Shown here: positions 8,219 through 15,519 of the stretch, in pieces
How the letters are laid out: the number at the start of each line of letters is the position of its first letter
How positions within the stretch are numbered: position 1 is the first letter of the stretch
Assembly (NCBI RefSeq): GCF_001426585.1
Contig: NZ_LMEI01000009.1
Span: 134,694-198,693, forward strand
DNA from: Streptomyces sp. Root431
GTDB taxonomy: Bacteria; Actinomycetota; Actinomycetes; Streptomycetales; Streptomycetaceae
Reading direction: 5' to 3'
DNA length: 64,000 bases
Position numbers and translations under genes: made by a program
Notes under the pieces: generated by a model
Told to the model about the DNA's origin: nothing
The model's database searches: none
What the model saw: the letters and a program-made list of their open reading frames with translations, nothing else

Positions 8219-9051
8219 ACCAGCCCGACATGAACGCGATCGTCGGCAGCCACGACCTGCTCCTGGTCACCCTCGACACGCTGCGGTACGACGTGGCGGC
8301 CGAGCTGGCGGCCGAGGGGCGCATCCCGCACCTGGCCCGGCACCTGCCCGGCGGGGTGTGGGAGCGGCGGCACGCGCCCGGCAGCTTCACGTACGCCTCC
8401 CACCAGGCGATCTTCGCCGGCTTCCTGCCGACCCCGGCCTCTCCCGGGCCGCACCCCCGGCTCTTCGCGGCCCGGTTCGCGGGCAGCGAGTCGACCGCCG
8501 GCGGCACCTACGTCCACGACACCCCGGACCTCGTCTCGGCGCTCGCGGGCGAGGGCTACCGGACGGTCTGCGTCGGCGGGGTCGGCTTCTTCAACAAGCA
8601 GCCGCCGCTCGGCTCCGTGCTCCCCGGCATGTTCCAGGAGAGTCACTGGGAACCGTCCTTCGGCGTCGCGTCCCCGACCTCCTTCGAGTCCCAGGTGGCC
8701 CGCGCCGAGGAGGTCGTCGCCGCGCTCCCCCGCGAGCGGCGGCTCTTCCTCTTCGTCAACGTGTCCGCGCTGCACCAGCCCAACTGGTTCCATCTGCCCG
8801 GGGCGACCCGCGAGACCGGGGACTCCCGGGCCACGCACGCGGCGGCCCTCGAATACGTCGACCGGCACATCGGACGGCTCTTCGCCGCGATGAGCAGCCG
8901 GCGTCCCTGCTTCGCGATCGTCTGCTCGGACCACGGCACCGCGTACGGGGAGGACGGGCACACCGGGCACCGGCTCGGCCACGAGGTCGTGTGGACCGTG
9001 CCGTACGCGCAGTTCGTCCTGGACGGCCCCGCGCGGGAGGCGGCGGCATGA
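8215..9051 (+). CDS. STM4013/SEN3800 family hydrolase (sulfatase/alkaline phosphatase fold)
   Basis: This 278-residue protein has the metal-binding start of the alkaline phosphatase superfamily (LLLVTLDTLRYD, D21) and the late SDHGTAYGEDGHTGH block with metal-binding D and H residues. The usual sulfatase C/S-x-P-x-R nucleophile motif is absent. The corresponding segment reads GSFTYASHQA, so a Ser or Thr would have to be the nucleophile. Expected chemistry is hydrolysis or transfer of a phosphate or sulfate ester. No signal peptide, so it acts in the cytoplasm. The GTG at 8215 overlaps the preceding stop and has AGGAACGA upstream; ATG at 8230 is an alternative. It is coupled to the downstream radical SAM gene by ATGA. 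Confidence 0.85.
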   Translation: MNQPDMNAIVGSHDLLLVTLDTLRYDVAAELAAEGRIPHLARHLPGGVWERRHAPGSFTYASHQAIFAGFLPTPASPGPHPRLFAARFAGSESTAGGTYVHDTPDLVSALAGEGYRTVCVGGVGFFNKQPPLGSVLPGMFQESHWEPSFGVASPTSFESQVARAEEVVAALPRERRLFLFVNVSALHQPNWFHLPGATRETGDSRATHAAALEYVDRHIGRLFAAMSSRRPCFAIVCSDHGTAYGEDGHTGHRLGHEVVWTVPYAQFVLDGPAREAAA

Positions 9052-10382
9052 GCGAGACCACCTCCCCGCGCCCGTACCGCAGCTACGTCTACGCGTATCC
9101 GCACAAGACGGCGTACCGCGCGCTCCCCGACCGGCCCTCCCTCGGCGCCCTCTGGGAGGCGGAGCCGAAGGACGCGCTCTCCCTCTACGCGCACATACCG
9201 TTCTGCGAGGTCCGCTGCGGTTTCTGCAACCTCTTCACCCGCATCGGCGCCCCCGACGAGCTGAGCACCCGCTATCTCGACGCCCTCGACCGCCAGGCCA
9301 CGGCGGTCCGCGAGGCGCTCGGCGACCGTGCACCGGTGCGGTTCGCGACGGCCGCGTTCGGCGGTGGCACGCCCACCTTCCTCACCGCCGCCGAGCTGGA
9401 GCGGCTCTGCGACATCGCCGAGAAGCGGATGGGCGTCGACCTGCGGGCCGTGCCGCTCTCCGTCGAGACCTCCCCCGCGACGGCGACGACCGACCGGCTC
9501 GCGCTCCTCGCCGAGCGGGGCGCGACCCGCCTCAGCATCGGGGTGCAGAGCTTCGTGGAGGCGGAGGCCCGGGCGGCCGTCCGACCGCAGCGGCGTGCGG
9601 ACGTCGAGGCCGCGCTCGGCAGGATCCGGGACACCGGCGTGCCCGTCCTCAACATCGACCTCATCTACGGGATCGACGGCCAGACCGAGGAGTCCTGGCG
9701 CTCCTCGCTCGACGCGGCGCTCGCCTGGCGCCCCGAGGAGCTGTACCTCTACCCGCTGTACGTCCGGCCGCTCACCGGCCTCGGCCGGATCTCCCCCGCC
9801 GCCGACCGCGCGTGGGACGAGCAGCGGCTGCGCCTCTACCGGTACGGCCGGGACCACCTCCGCGCGCACGGCTACGAGCAGGTGTCGATGCGGATGTTCC
9901 GGCGGACGGACGCCGCTCCCCTCGGCCCGGACGACTACGCGTGCCAGACGGACGGGATGATCGGCCTGGGCTGCGGGGCCCGCTCGTACACCTCGGCGCT
10001 GCACTACTCCTTCGACTACGCCGTCGACATGCGGGAGATCCGCTCGATCATCGACGCCTACACGGAGACCGAGGACTTCTCGCGCGTCGAGGTGGGCCGG
10101 TGGGTCGACGCGGAGGAGGCCCGCCGCCGCCATCTGCTCCAGTCGCTGCTCCAGGCGGAGGGCATGCCGGTCGCCGGCTACGAGGAGCGGTTCGGCTCCT
10201 CGCCGTTCGCGGACTTCCCCGTGGAGCTGGGCCGGTTCGAGGCCCTCGGCTGGCTCGACGCGGACGCCCCGGCGGGGCTGCTCCGGCTCTCGCCGGAGGG
10301 GCTCGCGTACTCGGACGGGCTCGGCCCGGAGCTGTTCTCGCCCGGAGTGCGGGCCGCCATGGCCGCGTATGAGCCGAAGTAG
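9048..10382 (+). CDS. STM4012 family radical SAM protein (HemN-like)
   Basis: This 444-residue enzyme carries CEVRCGFC with Cys53, Cys57 and Cys60 to bind the radical SAM 4Fe-4S cluster. The flanking HIPFC, AFGGGTPTFL, SIGVQSF and IGLGCGARSY motifs are those of the HemN/HemW branch. Members are anaerobic coproporphyrinogen oxidases, haem chaperones or radical methyltransferases. No haem gene is nearby, and the fixed cassette context argues for modification of a dedicated substrate instead. The ATG overlaps the hydrolase stop. The stop lies eight bases before the second radical SAM gene. Confidence 0.9.
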   Translation: MSETTSPRPYRSYVYAYPHKTAYRALPDRPSLGALWEAEPKDALSLYAHIPFCEVRCGFCNLFTRIGAPDELSTRYLDALDRQATAVREALGDRAPVRFATAAFGGGTPTFLTAAELERLCDIAEKRMGVDLRAVPLSVETSPATATTDRLALLAERGATRLSIGVQSFVEAEARAAVRPQRRADVEAALGRIRDTGVPVLNIDLIYGIDGQTEESWRSSLDAALAWRPEELYLYPLYVRPLTGLGRISPAADRAWDEQRLRLYRYGRDHLRAHGYEQVSMRMFRRTDAAPLGPDDYACQTDGMIGLGCGARSYTSALHYSFDYAVDMREIRSIIDAYTETEDFSRVEVGRWVDAEEARRRHLLQSLLQAEGMPVAGYEERFGSSPFADFPVELGRFEALGWLDADAPAGLLRLSPEGLAYSDGLGPELFSPGVRAAMAAYEPK

Positions 10383-10390
10383 GGGCGGGC

Positions 10391-11263
10391 ATGGATCTGA
10401 CGCTGCTCTACCGCGGCCCGCTCTCCTCCTGCGACTTCGACTGCCCCTACTGTCCCTTCGCCAAGCGGCGGGACAGCCGCGAGCAGCTGCGCGCGGACCG
10501 GGCCGCGCTCGACCGGTTCACGGGGTGGGCCGCCGCACAGACCGGCGACCGGCTGCGGATCCTGTTCACCCCGTGGGGCGAGGGGCTGGTGCGCTCCTGG
10601 TACCGGCGGGCGCTCGTCGACCTGTCGCGGCTGCCGCACGTCGAGCGGGTGGCGATCCAGACGAATCTGAGCTGCCGGACGGACTGGCTGGCGGAGGCGG
10701 ACCCGGAGACCGTCGCCCTCTGGTGCACGTACCACCCGGGCCAGACGCCGTACGAGCGGTTCCTCGGCAAGTGCCGCGAGCTGGCGGACCGGGGCATCCG
10801 GTTCAGTGTCGGCGTGGTCGGCCTGCCCGAGCACCGGGACGACGCCCGGCGGCTGCGCGCCGCCCTGCCGCCGCACGTCTACCTCTGGGTGAACGCGGCC
10901 GAGGGGCACACGTACACGGACGCGGAGGCCGGGGAGTGGACGGAGATCGATCCGCTCTTCCCGTACAGCCGACGGCCGCACCCCTCGGCGGGGCTGCCGT
11001 GCCGTACGGGCGAGTCGGTGATCTCGGTGGACGGCGAGGGGACCGTACGGCGCTGCCACTTCGTCAAGGCGGAGCTGGGCAACCTGTACGACGGTTCGTA
11101 CCGCGCCGCCCTGCGGCCCCGGGCCTGCCCCCTCGGCGTCTGCGACTGTCACATCGGCTACGTCCACCTGGAGACGCTGCCGCTGTACGACGTGTTCGCC
11201 GGCGGGGTCCTGGAGCGGATCCCGGCCGGCGTCGTCGCCCCCGGCGGTCCTACAGGGGCATGA
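10391..11263 (+). CDS. STM4011 family radical SAM protein
   Basis: This 290-residue enzyme carries CDFDCPYC near the N terminus (Cys14, Cys18, Cys21) for the SAM-binding cluster. A C-terminal group of cysteines (about 204, 222, 246, 251 and 253, in GLPCRTGE, RRCHFVK and ACPLGVCDC) resembles the auxiliary-cluster region of SPASM/Twitch peptide-modifying enzymes. Such enzymes often install cross-links or epimerise residues, which is why a peptide or protein substrate is attractive, but this remains inference. It closes the cassette and overlaps the convergent SGNH hydrolase gene by 14 bp at their 3' ends. Confidence 0.88.
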   Translation: MDLTLLYRGPLSSCDFDCPYCPFAKRRDSREQLRADRAALDRFTGWAAAQTGDRLRILFTPWGEGLVRSWYRRALVDLSRLPHVERVAIQTNLSCRTDWLAEADPETVALWCTYHPGQTPYERFLGKCRELADRGIRFSVGVVGLPEHRDDARRLRAALPPHVYLWVNAAEGHTYTDAEAGEWTEIDPLFPYSRRPHPSAGLPCRTGESVISVDGEGTVRRCHFVKAELGNLYDGSYRAALRPRACPLGVCDCHIGYVHLETLPLYDVFAGGVLERIPAGVVAPGGPTGA

Positions 11264-12044
11264 GGTCGGGGCGCTTGGCCTCGACGTGGTCGCCCGAGCT
11301 CTCGCCCCGCAGCCTGCGCCCGATCCAGGGCACGAGGTACTCCTTGGCCCAGTGGATGTCGTCGCGGCGCACCTCGAGCGTGCCGCGCGGCGGGCGCGGC
11401 GGCCACGGCTGGTCCGGGTCGGCGGGCACCGGCAGGCCGAGGACCTGGGCGGCGCGCAGGGCGACGCGGGTGTGGCCGTCGGGCGAGAGGTGCAGCCGGT
11501 CGTCGTCCCAGGCCCGCAGGTCCTGCACGGACTTGAGGGACCACAGGTCGAGGACCGGGCAGTCGTAGCGGTCCGCGATGGACCGGACGTGGGCCGTGTA
11601 GGTGGCGATCTTCCCGCGCAGGTGCCGGAGCACGGGGATGTCACGGGTGTCGAAGCCGGTGGTCACCATGACGGTGCCGACGGCGGAGGTCAGGTCCGCG
11701 ACGGCGCGCTCGAAGCGCTCGGCCACGTCGTCGGGGTCCGTGCCGGGCCGGATGATGTCGTTGCCGCCCGCACAGAAGGTCACCAGGTCGGGGGCGAGTT
11801 CCTTCGCCCGGGGGACCTGTTCCGCCACGATCTGGTCGAGCAGTCGCCCGCGTACGGCCAGGTTGGCGTAGCGGAAGTCGTCGTGCTCCGGCAGCTGGTC
11901 GGCGAGCAGGACCGCGAAGCGGTCCGCCCAGCCGACGTACGTCCCGTCGGGCCCGGGGTCTCCGACGCCCTCGGTGAAGCTGTCACCGATCGCCGCGTAC
12001 GACCCGAATGCGTTCTTGTCTCTTGATCTCGAATCGTCTGCCAC
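11250..12044 (-). CDS. SGNH/GDSL-family hydrolase
   Basis: This 264-residue esterase or lipase-like protein has the SGNH blocks in order: GDSFTEG (catalytic Ser near 22), a NLAVRGRL stretch with Gly/Asn, GGNDI near 104, and DDRLHLSPDGH carrying the catalytic Asp and His. There is no signal peptide, so it is probably cytoplasmic. The natural ester is unknown. The GTG at 12044 has AAGGATG upstream. The 3' end overlaps the STM4011-like gene by 14 bp on the opposite strand, so expression of either could affect the other by antisense transcription. Confidence 0.87.
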   Translation of the reverse strand: MADDSRSRDKNAFGSYAAIGDSFTEGVGDPGPDGTYVGWADRFAVLLADQLPEHDDFRYANLAVRGRLLDQIVAEQVPRAKELAPDLVTFCAGGNDIIRPGTDPDDVAERFERAVADLTSAVGTVMVTTGFDTRDIPVLRHLRGKIATYTAHVRSIADRYDCPVLDLWSLKSVQDLRAWDDDRLHLSPDGHTRVALRAAQVLGLPVPADPDQPWPPRPPRGTLEVRRDDIHWAKEYLVPWIGRRLRGESSGDHVEAKRPDLMPL

Positions 12045-12149
12045 GGGAGCACATCCTTCCCTTTGGGATGTGACCTACGCGACCGTAAGGAGGGGTTGAC
12101 GGCGGGTGACATATGCCACCGATAAAGATTCTCCCAAGACGGAATACGG

Positions 12150-12181
12150 CGACGGCCCGGCACATACGTGCCGGGCCGTCG
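12150..12181 (-). terminator. Hairpin terminator after the M23 peptidase gene
   Basis: A perfect 14-bp stem with an ATAC loop (CGACGGCCCGGCAC on the left arm) lies 14 bp beyond the stop of the peptidase gene. It has no strong T run, as is usual for Streptomyces terminators. Confidence 0.7.
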
Positions 12182-12194
12182 AAATGCGTCCGTG

Positions 12195-13223
12195 TCAGAC
12201 GGAGACGCCGTGCTGGCGGAGGTAGGCCAGCGGGTCGACGTCGGAGCCGTAGCTCGGGGAGGTGCGGATCTCGAAGTGCAGGTGCGGGCCGGTGGAGTTG
12301 CCGGTCGAGCCGGAGAGGCCGATCTGCTGGCCGCCGCTGACGGTCTGGCCGGACGAGACGGAGAGGGAGGAGAGGTGCGCGTACTGCGAGTAGTTGCCGT
12401 CGGCGTGCTGGATGACGACCTCGTTGCCGTAGGCGCCGCTCCAGCCGGCGGAGACGACCGTGCCGGCGCCGACGGCGCGGACGGTGGTGCCGGAGGAGGC
12501 GATGAAGTCGACACCGGTGTGGTAGCCGGAGGACCACATGGAGCCGGAGGCGCGGTACGGGGTGGAGAAGCCGCCGGTGACGGGCGCGACCCAGCCGGAC
12601 GCGGAGGCCGAGGAGCCCGACGACTGCGAGGCCTGCGACTGCGAGGCGGAGGTCTCCGAGGTGGCGGCGGCCGGGGCGGAGGAGCGCTCGCTGCTGCGCG
12701 AGGCGCGCTGGGTGTCGCCGTTCTTCCCGGAGCTCTTCGTGCTCTCGGGGGCGGCGGCCTTCGGCGCGGTGCGCTGGGGAGCGGCGGCCTTGGGCGCGCT
12801 CTTCGGGGCGGCGGCGGTCGCGGTGCTCTTGGCGCCGAGGGTGAGCTTCATGCCGGGCAGGATCAGCGAGGGGTTCTCGCCGACGACCTGGCGGTTGTCC
12901 GCGTACAGCTTCTGCCAGCCGCCCGCGAGGTGGTGCTCGGTGGCGATCTTCGACAGGTAGTCGCCGCTGACGACGGAGTACGTCTTCGGCGCGGCCTTCG
13001 CGGCGGCGGTCGGCGCGGCCTGGAGGGCGGCGGGCGCCTTCACCTGGGCGGCGGCGACGACGGCCTGGGCGGGGACGGCGGCCGGGGCGGCCTGCTCGGC
13101 GGCGTGGGCCCCGGTGGCGCCGAGGAGCGGAAGCGCGACGACGGCGCCTCCGGTACCGGCGGCGACGAGTCCACGGGTGAGGGGGTTGTTCCTGGGACGG
13201 CGGTGCTTACCCTTCGCGGGCAT
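12195..13223 (-). CDS. Secreted LysM + M23 peptidase (LytM type)
   Basis: This 342-residue exported protein has a basic N terminus followed by LVAAGTGGAVVALPLLGATG and AHA as signal peptide. One LysM peptidoglycan-binding module spans about 81-130 (TYSVVSGDYLSKIATEH). A long Ala/Ser/Lys-rich linker leads to a C-terminal M23 domain. Zinc ligands are visible in GYHTGVDF and GPHLHFEI. It probably cleaves peptidoglycan cross-links outside the cell, for growth or germination. The ATG at 13223 has GAGAGGAA upstream. The 5' leader contains a c-di-AMP riboswitch, as for other Streptomyces cell-wall hydrolases, so its expression should respond to c-di-AMP. Confidence 0.9.
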   Translation of the reverse strand: MPAKGKHRRPRNNPLTRGLVAAGTGGAVVALPLLGATGAHAAEQAAPAAVPAQAVVAAAQVKAPAALQAAPTAAAKAAPKTYSVVSGDYLSKIATEHHLAGGWQKLYADNRQVVGENPSLILPGMKLTLGAKSTATAAAPKSAPKAAAPQRTAPKAAAPESTKSSGKNGDTQRASRSSERSSAPAAATSETSASQSQASQSSGSSASASGWVAPVTGGFSTPYRASGSMWSSGYHTGVDFIASSGTTVRAVGAGTVVSAGWSGAYGNEVVIQHADGNYSQYAHLSSLSVSSGQTVSGGQQIGLSGSTGNSTGPHLHFEIRTSPSYGSDVDPLAYLRQHGVSV

Positions 13224-13232
13224 GGCGAATTC

Positions 13233-13410
13233 CTCTCCGGCGCCTACGAGGTGAGCTGTCGGGTTCGGACTGGAGATGCCCGGCCGCGTTCTCACGCGGC
13301 TTCACCCCGAGCCGTCCTGTGTCGCGGGACCGGCGTACTTCCTGGGTCCCCCGCTCCTGCCACGCATGGGATGAGTGCGGATTCCGGACGGTGGCAGGAT
13401 TCGGCGGTCC
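13233..13410 (-). promoter_or_regulatory. ydaO-type c-di-AMP riboswitch
   Basis: Read on the minus strand, the leader contains the conserved ydaO-yuaA blocks in order. These are a CCTGCCAC/GTGGCAGG stem (13391-13398 with 13356-13363), GCAGGAGCGGGGGACCCA, CGGGGTGAAGCCGC, a GCCGCGTGAGAACGCGGC hairpin, CCGGGCATCTCCAGTCCG, and CCCGACAGCTCACCTCGTAG ending just before the ribosome site. In Streptomyces this class sits in front of peptidoglycan hydrolase genes such as rpfA, where c-di-AMP binding turns expression off. The match is to remembered consensus blocks, not a covariance search; boundaries are approximate. Confidence 0.92.
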
Positions 13411-13426
13411 GACCGGATTGACGGTG

Positions 13427-13456
13427 ACGCTAGACGAGCGGGGTCGGAGCGAACAA
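13427..13456 (-). promoter_or_regulatory. Promoter of the riboswitch-M23 transcript
   Basis: On the minus strand TTGTTC (13456-13451), an 18-bp spacer and TAGCGT (13432-13427) form a vegetative-type promoter. A transcript starting near 13420 would begin just upstream of the riboswitch aptamer. Confidence 0.5.
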
Positions 13457-13776
13457 GCCGCAGATTTCCCCCGGCATTACGCGGGCCGCATTCCGGGCGG
13501 AATTCCGGTCACCCTCCGTCGATGACGGTCCTTCGATTTCCTTTTTCCGTACGGCAATTGCCCGGGGCCCTCGGCCACGATCCGTCACTTCTATGACCCT
13601 GCTCACGCGGCCCCGCCCATCTCGCCTGCAAACAGGGCGCGTTCTACCTAACGCCCTATATCGGACAGATCGCCCATTCCCGTCCGAGGGGGTGCGCGGA
13701 ACCCCTCCCACCTGGATGATTGTCCTAGGAACCGATCGCGCATCGGGCCCCCGAACGACGACCCCCAGGAGCATCC

Positions 13777-14598
13777 GTGACGCAGCAGCTGCCGCAGGTC
13801 CCGCCCACCGAAGCGAACGAACCCGAGCTGGCCGAGGTCCGCAACTTCCGGGACGTGGGCGGCCTGCCGACGACGGACGGGCGCGCCGTGCGACCCGGCC
13901 GCCTCTTCCGCAGCGGCCACCTCGCCCACGCCACCGAGGCGGACGCCGCCTTCCTCGCCTCGCTCGGCCTGCACACCGTCTTCGACTTCCGCAACGAGGC
14001 CGACCGCAGGGTCGAGGGGGCGGACGTGGAGCTCCCCGGCGTACGGAACGTGAACATCCCCCTCAACGACCCGGCCGACGGCAAGGAGTTCTGGAAGCTG
14101 GTACGCGAGGGCGAGATCGAGCAGCTGCGCGAGATCCTGGGCAACGGCAAGGCGGCGGCCCGAATGTCCGACTCGTACCGGAAGATGGTGGTCGAGCGGA
14201 CCTCGGAGCACAGCCGGATCCTGCACTCCATGGCGGAGGAGAGCGTCCCGGCCCTGATGCACTGCGCGGCGGGCAAGGACCGCGCCGGCCTCTCCATCGC
14301 GATCACCCTGCTCGCCCTCGGCGTCGAGCGCGAGGCGATCGAGGCCGACTACGTGAAGTCGAACGACCCGCACCGCCGCTACAAGGTGCGCCGCAGCTCC
14401 ACCTCCGCGGACGCGATGTCGCCCGAGGTGATGGAGCTGCTGAGCCCGCTCTTCGACGCGCGGGTGGAGTATCTGCGGGCCGCGTTCGAGACGATCGACG
14501 CGACCTGGGGCTCGGTGGAGACCTACCTCACGGAGGGGCTCAAGCTGGCCCCGGAGACCCGCGAGCGGCTGCGGGAGCACTTCCTCGTCGAGGCGTAG
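13777..14598 (+). CDS. Tyrosine-protein phosphatase (DSP/PtpB-like)
   Basis: This 273-residue cytoplasmic phosphatase opens with NFRDVGGLPTTDGR and has the P-loop HCAAGKDRAG at about 162-171, with Cys163 as nucleophile and Arg169. The K-D-R form of the loop is typical of the actinobacterial PtpB-like group, which acts on phosphotyrosine and sometimes phosphoinositides or phosphoserine/threonine. The GTG at 13777 has CAGGAGC eight bases upstream. The 190 bp upstream hold no other gene; the divergent M23 riboswitch promoter lies beyond. The gene is followed head-on by the DUF6126 gene, with six bases between the ends. Confidence 0.88.
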   Translation: MTQQLPQVPPTEANEPELAEVRNFRDVGGLPTTDGRAVRPGRLFRSGHLAHATEADAAFLASLGLHTVFDFRNEADRRVEGADVELPGVRNVNIPLNDPADGKEFWKLVREGEIEQLREILGNGKAAARMSDSYRKMVVERTSEHSRILHSMAEESVPALMHCAAGKDRAGLSIAITLLALGVEREAIEADYVKSNDPHRRYKVRRSSTSADAMSPEVMELLSPLFDARVEYLRAAFETIDATWGSVETYLTEGLKLAPETRERLREHFLVEA

Positions 14599-14604
14599 TC
14601 CCGC

Positions 14605-14760
14605 CTACTGGTTCTGCCCGCCGAGCATGAAGAGCAGGTAGAGGAAGCCGGCGAAGAGGTGTCCGGCGATCAGGTACGCGAAGAGGCGGAGGACCAGGCC
14701 CTTGGGGAACTTGCCTTCCCCGCGCTCTTCGCCGGTGACAGGTCGTGACTTCTCGGACAT
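14605..14760 (-). CDS. DUF6126 family small membrane protein
   Basis: The 51-residue product has a charged N terminus (MSEKSRPVTGEERGEG) and a single hydrophobic helix (LFAYLIAGHLFAGFLYLLFM), so it is probably a one-pass membrane protein. The ATG at 14760 is preceded by AAAGGA. It follows the XRE-cupin regulator by 32 bp on the same strand. I recognise this regulator-small membrane protein pair from other Streptomyces at the end of hopanoid clusters; no function is known to me. Confidence 0.75.
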   Translation of the reverse strand: MSEKSRPVTGEERGEGKFPKGLVLRLFAYLIAGHLFAGFLYLLFMLGGQNQ

Positions 14761-14792
14761 CTCGGTCCTTTTCTGACGGAGGGGTACGGCGG

Positions 14793-15422
14793 TCAACGCC
14801 GGTGCGGGGTTCCGTCGCCGAGGCACAGCTCGGCGACGGGACTCTGCATCAGGGTGTGGACGAAGAGCAGCTCGGCCCCGCCGGGGGTGGCGGCGCCGAT
14901 GCGGTGCGGGGTGAACGAGTCGAAGTGCGCGCTGTCCCCCGGATCGAGGACGTGGACGGCCTCGCCGAGCGCGAGCCGCACCCGCCCCTCCAGGACGTGG
15001 ATCCACTCCTCGCCGGGGTGGACCCGCACGATGTCGGCCCGGGTGGCGTACGGCACGTGGACGCGCAGGCACTGGAGCGCCCGCCCGGCGCCGCCGGCCT
15101 GCCGGTAGATCCAGCCGTCGGCCTCGACGGGCTCGGAGCGGCCGGCGCGGACGACGGGGTCGCGCTCGGGCGGTGTCTCGCCGAGGAGCTCGGAGACCGT
15201 CGTACCGTAGATACGGGCGAGGGCGAGCAGCATGGGGAGCGACGGCTGCCGGTTCCCCGTCTCCAGTCGGGAGAGGTGGGCCGGCGAGAGGCCGGCCCGC
15301 TGGGCGGCGGCCTCCAGGGTGAGTCCCCGGCGGCGGCGCAGGGCCCGCAGCTGCGGGGCGACGTCGGGCAGGACGTCGGGGGTGGCGGGGTCCGGGGAGA
15401 TCTCCCCGGGGACGTGGTCCAT
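14793..15422 (-). CDS. XRE-family regulator with C-terminal cupin domain
   Basis: This 209-residue DNA-binding protein has an XRE helix-turn-helix at about 25-80 (LTLEAAAQRAGLSPAHLSRLE) and a cupin sensor at about 110-190 (HPGEEWIHVLEGRVRL, LDPGDSAHFDSFTPHRI). Regulators of this build usually bind a small molecule in the cupin and control neighbouring genes. The start is ATG 15422. Directly upstream are two 13-bp palindromes that form a likely autoregulatory operator. It follows the hopanoid-cluster aminotransferase on the same strand after 97 bp, so it could control only itself and DUF6126. Confidence 0.87.
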   Translation of the reverse strand: MDHVPGEISPDPATPDVLPDVAPQLRALRRRRGLTLEAAAQRAGLSPAHLSRLETGNRQPSLPMLLALARIYGTTVSELLGETPPERDPVVRAGRSEPVEADGWIYRQAGGAGRALQCLRVHVPYATRADIVRVHPGEEWIHVLEGRVRLALGEAVHVLDPGDSAHFDSFTPHRIGAATPGGAELLFVHTLMQSPVAELCLGDGTPHRR

Positions 15423-15443
15423 GCGTCCATTGCGCCAGGATCG

Positions 15444-15477
15444 TGCCTCTGAGGCAAGTTTCTTGCCTCAGAGGCAA
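15444..15477. promoter_or_regulatory. Tandem palindromic operator upstream of the XRE-cupin gene
   Basis: Two palindromes, TGCCTC-T-GAGGCA (15444-15456) and TGCCTC-A-GAGGCA (15464-15476), are centred 20 bp apart, close to two helical turns. This allows cooperative binding of two regulator dimers on one face. They lie 22-55 bp upstream of the XRE-cupin start codon, over the expected promoter, which suggests autorepression. Confidence 0.75.
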
Positions 15478-15519
15478 ACCCCGTCGAAGCCCGGCGCGAA
15501 GACCTCGGACCCGTCCGGC

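Noticed and set aside
9048..10382. STM4012-like protein as an oxygen-independent coproporphyrinogen III oxidase for haem synthesis
   Set aside because: HemN-type motifs are shared by several activities; the gene is locked in the STM4011-4015 cassette and no haem genes are near.
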